Shown here in pieces: positions 46,917-55,544 of a stretch of DNA of 60,105 bases (positions are counted from its first letter, which is position 1; each line of letters opens with the position of its first letter). This stretch comes from Desulfuromonadales bacterium (GTDB lineage: Bacteria; Desulfobacterota; Desulfuromonadia; Desulfuromonadales; BM103), in NCBI GenBank assembly GCA_014860225.1, contig JACZKE010000049.1:1-60105 (forward strand), written 5' to 3'. The notes under the pieces were generated by a model. The model worked only from the letters and a program-made list of their open reading frames with translations, ran no database searches and had not been told where the DNA came from. The translations under genes and the position numbers were made by a program.

Positions 46917-47261
46917 AAACACCTCGCACTATCCAGGCCAATGGACCTGAACCCCGGTCATCCGTTGAAATTATAATGATAGCAATTAAGCCTATTCCGC
47001 GATTGAGAGCTTTGCTGCTATTCCTGGCATCGCAGAGGCTTGACCAAAAACAGCATGTGAAGGCAACACAAAGAGAAATATATCTACAATATGTATAAAT
47101 AGAACAGTATTTTATTTATATCTTTCTGTCAAGACTCCCCTCACAAAGCAACCATAAGAGCTTCATAACTAATAATATTTAATTCTAAGGCAGGCGATTA
47201 TCAGAAATTTTTCCAATTACATCCCACAGAGGATTTTCAATAAACACCTGGCACAGTACAT

Positions 47262-47291
47262 TTGACAAAAACCATTGCATCATGCTAGAAA
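47262..47291 (+). promoter_or_regulatory. Possible promoter of the first cytochrome cassette
   Basis: TTGACA (47262-47267, perfect -35) is followed after 18 bases by TAGAAA (47286-47291, four of six), about 55 bases before the GTG start. The 400-base gap (46917-47346) is AT-rich and holds no gene. Confidence 0.4.
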
Positions 47292-47346
47292 CAAACCACG
47301 TTTTACCTGATACAACCATCTCTTTTTTCGCATGGAGGAGAAGACT

Positions 47347-47961
47347 GTGAAAATCTATGTCTGGCGATGTTTATCTCTGGCGATTGGCCTGGTGGCATTT
47401 GGCGCCGTTGTGGTCTATGCAGCTGAGGTCGAAAAATATTTCGACCGTCATGGCACCCTGATTGTCCAGGAAAAGGTCGAAAAGTACAAACGCCGTGCTG
47501 ACGAGGGCACGACTTACCCGGTGCCGCCACCACCTTTTTCTGAAGATATCTTCCCTTGCTCCGACTGCCATGCGGACATGGAACCAAACCCGCAGCGGCG
47601 TGAGCTGGTTGACATGCATGAGGACATAGTCCTTAACCATGCCGAGGGGCAACGCTGGTGCCTGGACTGTCACAATCTCGACGACCGGGACACTTTGCGC
47701 CTGATTTCCGGGGAGGTTATACCGTTCACTGAATCGTACCGGCTCTGTGGCCAGTGCCACGGCGACAAGCTCCGCGACTGGAAAGTTGGCGTCCACGGCA
47801 AGCGGACCGGCTTCTGGAACGGCGAGAAGCAATACCTGCTCTGTGCCCATTGCCACAACCCGCACAGCCCCAGCTTTAAACCATTGCAACCGATGCCAGC
47901 GCCGGTTCGTCCTGAGAACCTGGATCGCCAGGGTTCCCAGGCAGCGCCAACACACAATTGA
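47347..47961 (+). CDS. Tetraheme cytochrome c, cassette 1
   Basis: A 204-residue exported cytochrome with four CxxCH sites in order: 'CSDCH', 'CLDCH', 'CGQCH' and 'CAHCH'. A hydrophobic N-terminal segment (about 8-28) acts as signal or anchor. The start is read as GTG at 47347 because GGAGGAG (47334-47340), which overlaps an upstream in-frame ATG, lies at the right distance. It heads a cassette of cytochrome, Tat-exported Fe-S protein and NrfD-like membrane protein, the order seen in Cbc-type quinol-cytochrome complexes of Geobacter. It probably passes electrons between the Fe-S subunit and other periplasmic cytochromes. Confidence 0.92.
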   Translation: MKIYVWRCLSLAIGLVAFGAVVVYAAEVEKYFDRHGTLIVQEKVEKYKRRADEGTTYPVPPPPFSEDIFPCSDCHADMEPNPQRRELVDMHEDIVLNHAEGQRWCLDCHNLDDRDTLRLISGEVIPFTESYRLCGQCHGDKLRDWKVGVHGKRTGFWNGEKQYLLCAHCHNPHSPSFKPLQPMPAPVRPENLDRQGSQAAPTHN

Positions 47962-47999
47962 CACCAATCAACCGAAGACCTCTTTAGAGGAGATAATAT

Positions 48000-48926
48000 A
48001 TGTGTAACGAATCCAGCCACGACAAGCATGCCTTCAGGAAATCTCGCCGCAAGGTCCTTAAAGGTCTGGCAGCGGGTATTGGAGCTCTGGCCCTACCGGC
48101 AACCAATGCCTCAGCATCGGTTTGGGAAGCATTTTTTCAGAAAAATTTCCGGGAATTGAACAAGACTGAGCTCAACCAGGTGCTGGCTCGTCTTGAGGGT
48201 GAATACAGCAAAGAGTACGGCAAGCAGGTCACTGTTAAGGCAACGCTGCCTATCGAGGGCGTCAAATACGGCTATGGTCTCGATCTTTCCCGCTGTATCG
48301 GCTGCCGACGCTGCGTCTATGGCTGCGTGGAAGAGAATAACCAGTCACGCGAACCCGAAATCCAGTGGATTCGCGTGATGCAGCTTGACAAAGAAAAAGG
48401 CGTTGACCTGTCACATGCCGAGCACTATTACAACCCGCCTGAAGTCCCGCAAGAAGGCAAGTTCTACATGCCGGTACAATGTCAGCAATGCGAGAACCCG
48501 CCCTGCACAAAAGTTTGCCCGGTTCAGGCGACCTGGAAAGAGAATGACGGCATTGTCGTGGTAGATTACAACTGGTGCATCGGCTGCCGCTATTGCATGG
48601 CCGCCTGCCCTTATTCTGCACGTCATTTCAACTGGGCCAAGGGTAAGCTGCCTAAAGAAGAGATGAATCCAGACACTCATTATCTCGGCAATCGGCCACG
48701 GCCGGTTGGCGTGGTGGAAAAGTGCACCTTCTGCATCCAGCGAACGCGCGAACAGCCCGGACGCTATCCTGCTTGCGCAGAGGTCTGTCCGGTCGGCGCC
48801 CGCAAGTTCGGCAACATGCTCGACCCGAAGAGTGAAATCCGTTACCTGATCGAGAACAAACGCGTTTTCATCTTCAAGGAAGATCTCAATACGCAACCGA
48901 AATTCTTCTATTTCTACGCGACCTAA
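48000..48926 (+). CDS. Tat-exported 4x[4Fe-4S] ferredoxin subunit, cassette 1
   Basis: A 308-residue DmsB/HybA-type Fe-S protein. A Tat signal 'SRRKVLKGLAAG' lies at about 15-26, so it folds before export to the periplasm. Four clusters can be traced: 'CIGCRRCVYGC', 'CQQCENPPCTKVCP', 'CIGCRYCMAACP', and 'CTFC' with a later 'CAEVCPVGA'. It wires the NrfD-like membrane subunit to the tetraheme cytochrome. GAGGAG lies 8 bases before the ATG. Confidence 0.94.
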   Translation: MCNESSHDKHAFRKSRRKVLKGLAAGIGALALPATNASASVWEAFFQKNFRELNKTELNQVLARLEGEYSKEYGKQVTVKATLPIEGVKYGYGLDLSRCIGCRRCVYGCVEENNQSREPEIQWIRVMQLDKEKGVDLSHAEHYYNPPEVPQEGKFYMPVQCQQCENPPCTKVCPVQATWKENDGIVVVDYNWCIGCRYCMAACPYSARHFNWAKGKLPKEEMNPDTHYLGNRPRPVGVVEKCTFCIQRTREQPGRYPACAEVCPVGARKFGNMLDPKSEIRYLIENKRVFIFKEDLNTQPKFFYFYAT

Positions 48927-48941
48927 TTCGGGAGTAGTCAG

Positions 48942-50270
48942 ATGAAAAATATCTGGAATTTTTACAAAGGGACCATAGCTGTGACCGTTCGAGGAAGCGC
49001 CGCCTACTATTGCTGGGTGGCTTTCCTCCTCGCACTGATGGTGATCGGCGTCATCACCTACATTGTGCAGCTCAACGATGGCCTGATCATTACCAACATG
49101 CGCGACCAGGTGTCGTGGGGATTCTACATCTCAAATTTCACCTTCCTGGTTGGTGTCGCGGCGGCTGCGGTCCTGCTGGTCATTCCGGCTTATGTCTACC
49201 ACTGGAAACCGATTAAAGAGATTGCCTTGCTTGGTGAATTACTGGCTATTTCTGCGATCATCATGTGTCTGCTCTTTGTGACGGCCGACCTCGGCCGCCC
49301 GGACCGTTTCTGGCATCTGATTCCCTTCGTCGGCATTCTGAACTTTCCACAATCATTGCTGGCCTGGGACGTGATGGTCCTCAATCTTTATCTGACACTC
49401 AACCTGGTCATAGCCGTCTACTACCTCTACAATCTTTATTACAAGCGGGTGCCAAACAAGAATTTCATGACACCGCTATTGCTCTTATCGATTCCAGCTG
49501 CCATTTCAATCCACACGGTGACAGCCTTCCTCTACAACGGCCTGGCTGCGCGACCGTTCTGGAACGCTTCAATCCTGGCCCCGCGTTTTCTCGCTTCAGC
49601 ATTCTGTTCAGGTCCGGCGTTCATGATCCTGATCTTCTTCCTTGTCCGCAAGTACACCCGCTTCAAGATCACGGACGAAGCCATTCAAAAGATTGCCGAA
49701 CTGATCGCTTACGCGATGTTCATCAACCTCTTTCTGTTGGGGGCCGAGATTTTTAAAGAGTACTACTCCGACACTGTTCACCTGGCACCGATGCAGTACC
49801 TGCTGCAGGGGCTGCATGGTCACAATGCGCTGGTTCCATGGATCTGGACAGCCATGATCTTTAACGTCACGGCCTTTATGATCTTCCTGATCCCTGATAC
49901 ACGGCGCAACAACACGGCCCTGGTATTTGGCTGTGTCCTGATCTTTGTCGGTGTTTATATCGAGAAAGGCATGGGCCTGGTTATCCCGGGTTTTGTTCCT
50001 GATGTCCTCCATGAGATTTACGAGTATGTTCCCTCGGGAATGGAAATGATGATTGCTATTGGAATTTGGGCGACAGGACTGTTTGTGTTCACAATGCTGC
50101 TGCGCGTGGCAATCCCGATTATGAACGGCGATTTCCACGTCGCCGAGGACGGTGTCGGTTTTCAAATCAGTGACAATCTGTTTTTTCTGCGGAAATCTGA
50201 CCGCGAAAAGGACATAAACGGATCTGATGAAAATGCAACAGCAACGTCCGAAGGAAGCGATTCGGCATAA
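48942..50270 (+). CDS. NrfD/PsrC-like membrane subunit, cassette 1
   Basis: A 442-residue membrane protein with about ten helices, related to NrfD, PsrC and HybB, which exchange electrons with quinones. 'WGFYISNFTFLVGVAAAAVL' and 'IPFVGILNFPQSLLAWDVMV' show the family pattern. It starts 15 bases after the Fe-S gene. A charged C-terminal tail (about 405-442) is exposed. In the 250 bases after it, a GTCCCC-GGGGAC hairpin (50293-50321) lacks a T-run. Confidence 0.93.
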   Translation: MKNIWNFYKGTIAVTVRGSAAYYCWVAFLLALMVIGVITYIVQLNDGLIITNMRDQVSWGFYISNFTFLVGVAAAAVLLVIPAYVYHWKPIKEIALLGELLAISAIIMCLLFVTADLGRPDRFWHLIPFVGILNFPQSLLAWDVMVLNLYLTLNLVIAVYYLYNLYYKRVPNKNFMTPLLLLSIPAAISIHTVTAFLYNGLAARPFWNASILAPRFLASAFCSGPAFMILIFFLVRKYTRFKITDEAIQKIAELIAYAMFINLFLLGAEIFKEYYSDTVHLAPMQYLLQGLHGHNALVPWIWTAMIFNVTAFMIFLIPDTRRNNTALVFGCVLIFVGVYIEKGMGLVIPGFVPDVLHEIYEYVPSGMEMMIAIGIWATGLFVFTMLLRVAIPIMNGDFHVAEDGVGFQISDNLFFLRKSDREKDINGSDENATATSEGSDSA

Positions 50271-50520
50271 ACCTGCTTGCTGAACATGCATCGTCCCCTT
50301 CCGGCAATTCCGCACGGGGACTAAATAGTGTCGAGCGAAACCCGGCTTCCAGGGCACTTCTTACTGGAAAAAACATCGAATAGTCTTATGCTTCTTAAGC
50401 TTCGCAAGACACCTGTAACTTAACGGCTCAGGCCTGCAAAGCGTTAATTCACGCATAGTGGCGTTGTAATATTCAGAATCAGCATGCAAGAGAATTTCAC
50501 AGGAAGAGAGGGAATCGATA

Positions 50521-51009
50521 GTGAAAAGTCATGTTTGGCGACCACTGTTTGTGGTCATTGGCATTGTCGCCGCAATCCTGCTGTTCCGGGCGTTTTACGT
50601 GCCGGATAATTTTGGCTCAGGCGAATACGGCTTCATGTACAGCTTCCATAACAAGGATAATGATGAAGTCTGGAAGCAACAGCCGCTCAAATACCGTGAC
50701 ACGGGCAAGCAGAAGATGCACGAGTACTGCGGGGAATGCCACGGCGGTGAAGTTGAAATCCGCACCGAGGACCTGCACGGGACTATCCCTTGTGAAAACT
50801 GTCATGGCCCGGCTCTCGACCATCCTGAGAACCCGGAGCTTCTGGCAATCGACAGAAGTCGCGATCTCTGCCTGCGCTGCCACACGCTGCTGCCTTACAC
50901 CACCAGTGAGCGCAAGCGCATTCCGGGCATTGATCCCAAGGAGCACAACGTCGATGAGTTCTGCGTCGATTGCCATAATCCGCACAACCCGAGACTGGAG
51001 GATATGTAG
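50521..51009 (+). CDS. Tetraheme cytochrome c, cassette 2
   Basis: A 162-residue exported cytochrome with an N-terminal helix (about 8-24) and four CxxCH motifs: 'CGECH', 'CENCH', 'CLRCH' and 'CVDCH'. It starts with GTG at 50521. It is a shorter paralogue of the cassette 1 cytochrome and heads the second cassette of the same layout. The next gene begins 2 bases after its stop. Confidence 0.92.
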   Translation: MKSHVWRPLFVVIGIVAAILLFRAFYVPDNFGSGEYGFMYSFHNKDNDEVWKQQPLKYRDTGKQKMHEYCGECHGGEVEIRTEDLHGTIPCENCHGPALDHPENPELLAIDRSRDLCLRCHTLLPYTTSERKRIPGIDPKEHNVDEFCVDCHNPHNPRLEDM

Positions 51010-51011
51010 TT

Positions 51012-51788
51012 ATGAAGCGGCGTGATTTTATGAAAAAAACGATTGTTGTCATTGCCGGCGCCTCGGTTCCTCTCTCTGCCCTCGATCTCATTGATCCGAA
51101 AGAGGTTTTGGCAGCCAATCCCGAAATTCACTGGGCATTTCTGATCGACACCTATAAATGTGTCGGCTGTGGTTTCTGTGTTAAAGCCTGCAAGACTGAG
51201 AATGACATTCCCTTCGAGGCCAACGTCAGCCGCACCTGGGTTGAACGTTACGTTTACACCAAGGATGATCGCCGCTATGTCGATAGCCCGCAAGCTGCCC
51301 AGTATGGTTTTACAGAAGCGAAGATTGATCTCGGCGAGCACTTTGGCTTCCAGGAAATTGACCCGGATAATGTCGGCAAAGCTTTCTTCGTGCCGAAGCT
51401 TTGTAACCATTGTGAAACACCTCCCTGCACCCAGGTCTGCCCGGTCGGTGCCACCTACAAAACTGATGACGGCGTTGTGCTGGTAGATCGTTCCTGGTGT
51501 ATCGGTTGCGGCTACTGCATCATGGCCTGCCCCTTTGGTGCACGTTTCTTCCATCCAACCGAACATGTCGCCGACAAATGCACCTTCTGCTACCACCGCA
51601 TCACCAAAGGGCTGGAGACCGCCTGTGTCAACGCCTGCCCGTTCAGTGCACGCAAGATGTGCAACATCAGGGATATCAATGACCCGGTCACGAAGATCAT
51701 TCTTAATGAACGTGTCGGTGTCCTCAAAGACGAATTTGGAACCAGACCACAGGCCTTCTATATTGGCCTCGCCTCGGAGGTACGTTAA
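51012..51788 (+). CDS. Tat-exported 4x[4Fe-4S] ferredoxin subunit, cassette 2
   Basis: A 258-residue Fe-S protein with a Tat signal 'RRDFMKKT' at residues 3-10. The four cluster motifs are 'CVGCGFCVKAC', 'CNHCETPPCTQVCP', 'CIGCGYCIMACP', and 'CTFC' with 'CVNACP'. It is a paralogue of the cassette 1 protein but 50 residues shorter. It lies between its cytochrome and the NrfD-like gene with gaps of 2 bases, so the three are one unit. Confidence 0.94.
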   Translation: MKRRDFMKKTIVVIAGASVPLSALDLIDPKEVLAANPEIHWAFLIDTYKCVGCGFCVKACKTENDIPFEANVSRTWVERYVYTKDDRRYVDSPQAAQYGFTEAKIDLGEHFGFQEIDPDNVGKAFFVPKLCNHCETPPCTQVCPVGATYKTDDGVVLVDRSWCIGCGYCIMACPFGARFFHPTEHVADKCTFCYHRITKGLETACVNACPFSARKMCNIRDINDPVTKIILNERVGVLKDEFGTRPQAFYIGLASEVR

Positions 51789-51790
51789 TC

Positions 51791-53074
51791 ATGGTTGAAC
51801 ACGCAATGGCCGTTCACGGAGAACTCTGGACCGTCAAGGAACTATTTGTTCTCCCCAACGAATATATCTACTGGTCAATCCAGATCGTTATGTACCCTTT
51901 CATGACAGGTCTGGTTGCCGGTGCCTTTGTCCTTTCCTCCCTCTACCATGTGTTCGGAGTCAAACAGCTCAAGGAGATAGCCAGATTTTCACTGGTCTTT
52001 TCCTTTGCCCTGCTACCGGTAGCGATGATGCCGCTGCTGCTGCATTTGCAACAGCCGTTTCGCGGCATTAATGTCATGATGACGCCGCACTTCACCTCTG
52101 CGATTTCGGCCTTCGGTATTGTCTTTATGACTTATTCCTTTATCGTTGCCTCGGAGATCTGGTTCGAATATCGCAAGCACTTTGTCTTGACGACTCAGAC
52201 CTTGGCAGCGCAGACTGATCGCAGCGGCTTTGACAACCTGCGTATGTATTTTTTCAAAGTGCTGACCCTCGGCGCTATGGACATCAGTAACGAGGCCATC
52301 CAGAAGGATCACAATGCAGTCAAGAAACTGGCAACACTCGGTATCCCCGTCGCCTGCTTCCTGCACGGCTACGCAGGCTTTATCTTCGGCTCGGTCAAGG
52401 CCAATGCGCTCTGGATGACTCCGCTGATGCCGGTAATCTTCATCTGTTCTGCAGTTGTCTCCGGAATCGCGCTCTGCATCCTCTGTTACGTTGTGACCAT
52501 GGAAATTCGCAAGTTCATGGCCAAGCGCAAGATGAGTCGCTGGGCCAAGGACACAAGCGCACCAACTGTTGAGCAACTGCAGTCCGCTGAGACGCAGGAA
52601 ATTGCGATTGCTTCCAATTATCTTCTCTATTTCATGATCGCCGCACTCACGCTTGAAATCCTCGACATGATTTTCCGCGGCTACACCCAGGTCAAATCCT
52701 GGGATATTCTGCGCGAGGTCATCCTGGAGCGCGACTTCAACAAGATCTTTATCATGCAGTACGCAATTGGCAACGTGCTCCCATTCTTGCTAATGGTGCT
52801 CCCCGGGCGAACCGTACGTCGAACGACAATTGCTACCGTGCTGGTTATCTTCGGGGTGTTCATGATGCGTTGGAATGTTGTCATCGGCGGGCAGGCTTTC
52901 TCGTTAAGCTTTTCCGGTTTCATGCATTATCACATGCCGTTCCTCCCGACCAACTGGGAGACCTTCCGGGAAGGTTTTTTCGGTGCAGTAACAGTCATGG
53001 CCACACCATTTGTGATCTTCTGGTTCCTGAACAAGATCGTTCCTGCATTCCTTAAGGAAGATGAAGCCCACTGA
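51791..53074 (+). CDS. NrfD/PsrC-like membrane subunit, cassette 2
   Basis: A 427-residue membrane protein with about ten helices, paralogous to the cassette 1 subunit. 'IQIVMYPFMTGLVAGAFVLS' and 'GIPVACFLHGYAGFIFGSVK' fit NrfD-like proteins. It would exchange electrons with menaquinone and hand them to the Fe-S subunit. A strong terminator follows its stop at 53097-53132. Confidence 0.93.
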   Translation: MVEHAMAVHGELWTVKELFVLPNEYIYWSIQIVMYPFMTGLVAGAFVLSSLYHVFGVKQLKEIARFSLVFSFALLPVAMMPLLLHLQQPFRGINVMMTPHFTSAISAFGIVFMTYSFIVASEIWFEYRKHFVLTTQTLAAQTDRSGFDNLRMYFFKVLTLGAMDISNEAIQKDHNAVKKLATLGIPVACFLHGYAGFIFGSVKANALWMTPLMPVIFICSAVVSGIALCILCYVVTMEIRKFMAKRKMSRWAKDTSAPTVEQLQSAETQEIAIASNYLLYFMIAALTLEILDMIFRGYTQVKSWDILREVILERDFNKIFIMQYAIGNVLPFLLMVLPGRTVRRTTIATVLVIFGVFMMRWNVVIGGQAFSLSFSGFMHYHMPFLPTNWETFREGFFGAVTVMATPFVIFWFLNKIVPAFLKEDEAH

Positions 53075-53096
53075 CCATATTTCAGCTTTGCAAACG

Positions 53097-53132
53097 AAAA
53101 AGGCCGCTCCCATCCTGGGGGCGGCCTTTTTC
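53097..53132 (+). terminator. Rho-independent terminator of cassette 2
   Basis: AAAAAGGCCGCTCCC pairs with GGGGGCGGCCTTTTT around a 5-base loop, and the T-run is built into the stem. A-rich and T-rich arms make it usable in both directions, so it may also stop the minus-strand gene of the small peptide at 53171. Confidence 0.85.
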
Positions 53133-53170
53133 GTTTCCATATTTAATAGCCAAAGGAACTTCCAGCCTCC

Positions 53171-53317
53171 CTAGTTGAACATCTTGGCGCCGAGGTAGGC
53201 AAGCGCGGGCCAGGCAATCAATACGGCAGAGACAAAGGCGAAAATGCCCAGCACGCTCATGATTGCGATGGTGTAGCTGGCTTTTACATTATTGACGATA
53301 TTGGCTGCGGCTTTCAT
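53171..53317 (-). CDS. 48-residue membrane peptide A (undescribed twin pair)
   Basis: A single-helix peptide found by reading the sequence, too short for ordinary gene calling. ATG at 53317 has AGGAG 6 bases upstream and TAG at 53171. After a polar start ('MKAAANIVNNVKASYT'), one hydrophobic helix (about 17-42) ends in 'FVSAVLIAWPALAYLGAK'. Peptide B next door has the same length and C-terminal two-thirds, so the frame is under protein-level selection. It resembles small accessory subunits of respiratory complexes, but no named family is recognised. It runs opposite to the cytochrome cassettes. Confidence 0.7.
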   Translation of the reverse strand: MKAAANIVNNVKASYTIAIMSVLGIFAFVSAVLIAWPALAYLGAKMFN

Positions 53318-53418
53318 AACTATCTCCTGTCGAGTTCTCCCATCGAGTGAGAGCGTTTACTGATAACGGTTAACAACTAGTTAGTGTCTACACGCACACT
53401 CCGCACGAAAACTGAAAA

Positions 53419-53565
53419 CTAGTTAAACAGTTTCGAGGCAATGTAAGCGAGTGCCGGCCAGGCAATCAGTACAGCCGATATAAACGCCACCACGCCGAGC
53501 GCGGCAATGATCAGAACCAGGTAACTGCTTTTCACAGTATCCATAAAGCGGCTTTGAGTTTTCAT
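53419..53565 (-). CDS. 48-residue membrane peptide B (undescribed twin pair)
   Basis: Paralogue of peptide A, encoded just upstream of it on the minus strand. ATG at 53565 follows AGGAGG by 5 bases; TAG ends it at 53419. The sequence keeps V-K-(A/S)-S-Y near 11-15 and 'FISAVLIAWPALAYIASK', against F(V)SAVLIAWPALAY in A, while the first ten residues differ. Conservation of length, helix and the S-A-V-L-I-A-W-P-A-L-A-Y core argues for a shared binding role, possibly with the NrfD-like subunits or the NapC-type cytochrome. This is inferred from position only. Confidence 0.7.
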   Translation of the reverse strand: MKTQSRFMDTVKSSYLVLIIAALGVVAFISAVLIAWPALAYIASKLFN

Positions 53566-53847
53566 GACGTCCTCCTGTCTTTTGGGTTGTAACCTGTTCC
53601 TCTTTCTTGATTAAATATTTAACATTAAATTAATTTTATGTCAACAATAATAGTTAGAAATATTTCATTATTTTTAAGGAAGAGCTAACCTCTCCTTTTT
53701 TCTTGTTTTTTTTAGCTTTCTTTGATAAATAAACACCAATTAATCCTTTTTGCTTAATGGCTATTTTTTAATTTATTAACTTTTCAGGCGTCCTGGTTAA
53801 GAATTCACAGGCTGCCAATCGATTATGCACTCGCAAAAACTCATGGG
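53566..53847. other. AT-rich intergenic region upstream of the NapC-type cytochrome
   Basis: About 280 bases of strongly AT-rich DNA hold the divergent control region of the small peptides (minus) and the cytochrome gene (plus). An imperfect AAGGAAGAG...CTCTCCTT stem with six T lies at about 53676-53702. I see no coding frame, and no clear -35/-10 pair could be fixed. Confidence 0.4.
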
Positions 53848-53973
53848 ATGGCTAAGCAAAAATTTCATCCTACGAGGCTTGGTGTTTTTTCAGGGACGAA
53901 GGCATACAGATGGTATGTCGAGGTCCTGAAAAAACGCCATAACGCCGTAGGATGGGCTTTTTGTGACGCCATC
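53848..53973. repeat. Long near-perfect hairpin element (MITE-like)
   Basis: About 126 bases fold back on themselves: GATGGC at 53848 pairs with GCCATC at 53968-53973, AGCAAAAA with TTTTTTGT, CATCCTACG with CGTAGGATG, and GTGTTTTTTCAGG with CCTGAAAAAACGCC. GCATAC and GTATG close the tip. I recall similar repeats near CATCCTACG in other deltaproteobacterial genomes. It stops 25 bases before the cytochrome start, so it lies in its leader. Confidence 0.7.
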
Positions 53974-53998
53974 AATCGATGAGTAACAGGAGTATCCC

Positions 53999-55462
53999 AT
54001 GGGACAGTTCGACATGGTCAAGGACTTCTTCCTTGGCATCAGCCGCAGCCGCGTATCTCTTGTTGGCGGCATGCTCGTTACCATCACCACCCCTTTCCTG
54101 GTCAGCTTCATGCTGGCCGATACGATCTGGCACATAAAGAACCCCTACTTCGGCGCAGCAGTCTACCTTGCCTTGGGTCCGGTCTTTCTCGGCGGACTGG
54201 CAATGATCTTTATCGGCGCCTTCTTTTTCCGCGGTGATCGTGATGTTCACCTCTTCACTCTGCAATATCTGCGCAGATATTTCACAGAACCTGACATGTT
54301 CGGGCGCCTGCGAAGAAACGTTTTTCTGATCGTACTGCTGACTTCAGTCAACTTTGCCGTATTCAGTATGTTTCTCTACCGGGCCTATCATTACATGGAG
54401 TCGACCCAGTTCTGCGGTCAGTTCTGTCACACTGTCATGCAACCTGAGCACACTGCTTACCAAAACTCACCACATTCACGTGTTGCCTGTGTTGAATGTC
54501 ATATCGGCGCTGGTGCAGACTGGTTTGTGAAATCGAAGATTTCAGGAGCACGCCAGTTGCTGGCAGTGGCAGCCGGAACCTACCCGACCCCTATTGAAAC
54601 GCCTGTGCATGGCCTTCGCCCGGCAAGAGAGACCTGCGAACAATGCCACAGACCCGAGCTCTTTCATGGCGACAAGCTTAATGTCACCAGGAGTTTTCTC
54701 CCGGACGAGCAAAACAGCACTGTGTACAATGTCCTCTTGATGAAAATTGGCAGCGCCGGAGACAGGACGCAAAGTTCGCACGGCATTCACTGGCACGTTG
54801 CTCCTGAGAACAAAATCACCTACAGGGCGACGGATTACAAGCGCATGGTGATTCCGGAGGTCACCCTGACCCGGGCGGATGGGACACAAACAGTGTTCCG
54901 CACACCTGATGCGGATGAACTGTTACAAGAAACCGGACAAGAGGATGCTGTTCGCGAGATGGATTGCATCGATTGCCACAACCGCCCATCGCACATCTAC
55001 CTGCCTGCGGATGTGGCCCTGGACCGCAAACTGGCTGAAGGCAAGATCCCCCAGGAGCTGCCCTACATCAAACAGCAGGCACTGGAACTGATCACGGTCG
55101 ATTATGCAAGCACGGAACTGGCCCGGGAGAGTATCACCGACGGTCTCACCAGCTGGTACAAAGCCAACTATCCACAACTGGTCGCAGAGCAGCCTCAATT
55201 ACTGGAAGATGCTGTTGCCGGAGTCGTTACCGCCTACACAGAAAATGTTTTTCCGGAAATGAACGTTGAATGGGGCACCTACGTCAACCATATCAGTCAT
55301 GGCCCGGACTTCGATATCGGCTGTTTCCGCTGCCACGATGACTCGCATGAGAGCCCGGACGGCAAAACCATCTCTGCCGACTGCAACACCTGTCATACCT
55401 TGTTAGCCATAGAGGAGGAGAATCCACCGATCCTGAAGACCCTGCAGGGAGCTGCCCGCTAG
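53999..55462 (+). CDS. Multiheme NapC/NirT-type cytochrome c
   Basis: A 487-residue membrane-anchored cytochrome. Three hydrophobic helices (about 22-42, 52-74, 107-127) precede a periplasmic part. The first heme site is 'CGQFCHTVM' (139-144, C-x3-C-H), followed by 'CVECH', 'CEQCH', 'CIDCH', 'CFRCH' and 'CNTCH', for six hemes in all. The block 'RVACVECHIGAGADWFVKSK' is typical of NapC/NirT-like quinol oxidising cytochromes of Desulfuromonadales. It is transcribed alone, downstream of a long hairpin. It may accept electrons from menaquinol for extracellular or periplasmic reduction. Confidence 0.92.
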   Translation: MGQFDMVKDFFLGISRSRVSLVGGMLVTITTPFLVSFMLADTIWHIKNPYFGAAVYLALGPVFLGGLAMIFIGAFFFRGDRDVHLFTLQYLRRYFTEPDMFGRLRRNVFLIVLLTSVNFAVFSMFLYRAYHYMESTQFCGQFCHTVMQPEHTAYQNSPHSRVACVECHIGAGADWFVKSKISGARQLLAVAAGTYPTPIETPVHGLRPARETCEQCHRPELFHGDKLNVTRSFLPDEQNSTVYNVLLMKIGSAGDRTQSSHGIHWHVAPENKITYRATDYKRMVIPEVTLTRADGTQTVFRTPDADELLQETGQEDAVREMDCIDCHNRPSHIYLPADVALDRKLAEGKIPQELPYIKQQALELITVDYASTELARESITDGLTSWYKANYPQLVAEQPQLLEDAVAGVVTAYTENVFPEMNVEWGTYVNHISHGPDFDIGCFRCHDDSHESPDGKTISADCNTCHTLLAIEEENPPILKTLQGAAR

Positions 55463-55479
55463 ATCACCTTTCAGCAAGC

Positions 55480-55517
55480 AAAAACGGGGGCAGACTCGAT
55501 CTTGAGTCTGCCCCCGT
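55480..55517. terminator. Strong convergent terminator between cytochrome and ubiD genes
   Basis: ACGGGGGCAGACTC (55484-55497) pairs perfectly over 14 bp with GAGTCTGCCCCCGT (55504-55517) around GATCTT. On the minus strand it is followed by TTTTT (the A-run at 55480-55484). It serves the UbiD gene and possibly the plus-strand cytochrome. Confidence 0.85.
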
Positions 55518-55544
55518 TGCATTTCCAGCAAGCACTGAATCCCC

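Noticed and set aside
50293-50321. GTCCCC-GGGGAC hairpin after the first NrfD-like gene as a terminator
   Set aside because: No T-run follows; at most it could slow or process the transcript between the two cassettes.
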